5,052 nucleotides of DNA from Acholeplasmataceae bacterium (GTDB lineage Bacteria; Bacillota_I; Bacilli_A; Acholeplasmatales; Acholeplasmataceae): assembly GCA_016934175.1 (NCBI GenBank), contig JAFGTI010000121.1, forward strand, positions 1 to 5,052, given 5' to 3'. Shown in pieces: positions 5,024 through 5,052 of this stretch; the stretch's first letter is position 1; every line of letters starts with the position of its first letter. The position numbers and the translations under genes were made by a program. A model generated the notes under the pieces. It had not been told where the DNA came from. It made no database searches and worked only from the letters and a program-made list of their open reading frames with translations.

Positions 5024-5052
5024 TGAAAAAAAGGTCTGATACTTTTGTATCA
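5024..5052 (-). terminator. terminator of an off-window minus-strand gene, cut by the window edge
   Basis: On the minus strand TGATAC, loop AAAA, GTATCA forms a perfect 6-bp stem, extended inward by GACC and followed by eight T residues. The matching outer arm (predicted GGTC) lies beyond the window edge. It should end a gene to the right and insulate the regulator operon from it. Confidence 0.75.

Larger units (their letters stand above)
4666..5052. other. regulatory and intergenic region upstream of the operon
   Basis: These 387 bases hold no supportable gene. The part next to the operon contains RBS, promoter and iteron array. From about 4795 to 4890 it is plain AT-rich DNA. Then come two short direct-repeat pairs (4892-4922, 4939-4963) and a minus-strand terminator at the window edge. 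Confidence 0.6.

Noticed and set aside
4994..5036. Alternative hairpins on the plus strand (GTCAG/CTGAC and GACCTTT/AAAGGTC) resembling an attenuator
   Set aside because: No plus-strand gene follows in the window and the stems are short; the minus-strand terminator explains the strongest pairing.

Overview
The window is AT-rich bacterial DNA with Gram-positive-style signals (GGAGG ribosome binding sites, sigma-A-type promoters, rho-independent terminators). TGA works as a stop and TGG encodes Trp, so the mycoplasma genetic code is not used. A low-GC Bacillota, or an Acholeplasma/Izemoplasma-like relative, fits best; this is inferred from composition and style only. All supported genes lie on the minus strand, so the window reads biologically from right to left.

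Right part (about 2530-5052). The 3' terminator of an off-window gene sits at the right edge, followed by a spacer with two small direct-repeat pairs. Next comes a well-defined promoter whose -35 is the last of seven TGTCAC/GTGACA iterons. It drives a two-gene operon. The first gene encodes a 439-residue protein of the COG2865 type (Schlafen-like AlbA_2 domain, GHKL-type ATPase-like domain, C-terminal winged HTH). The second, with no spacing, encodes a 179-residue stand-alone caspase-fold (CHAT-like) protein with a His61-Gly/Cys107 dyad. This is the most interesting part: a regulator/sensor apparently controlling its own promoter and coupled to a candidate cysteine-protease effector. A possible defence, stress or conflict role is inference.

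Middle part (about 1117-2700). A radical SAM peptide-maturase gene is broken: its N-terminus with CX3CX2C ends just before the expected GGEP-type motif, and an out-of-frame Cys-containing stretch directly after it looks like the remnant C-terminus. Downstream lies a small membrane-anchored extracellular beta-rich protein of unknown function. Two partial copies of a transposon-end-like repeat (starting ATGTGTAAG) lie in the same orientation 1,415 bp apart, each just right of a minus-strand terminator. One carries four 20-21 bp subrepeats, as at IS21-family ends, but no transposase is present.

Left part (1-1117). A visibly GC-richer gene with its own promoter and RBS encodes a 326-residue putative zinc metallopeptidase with HECQH and a downstream EYRAKL segment. 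A probable terminator lies at the left edge.
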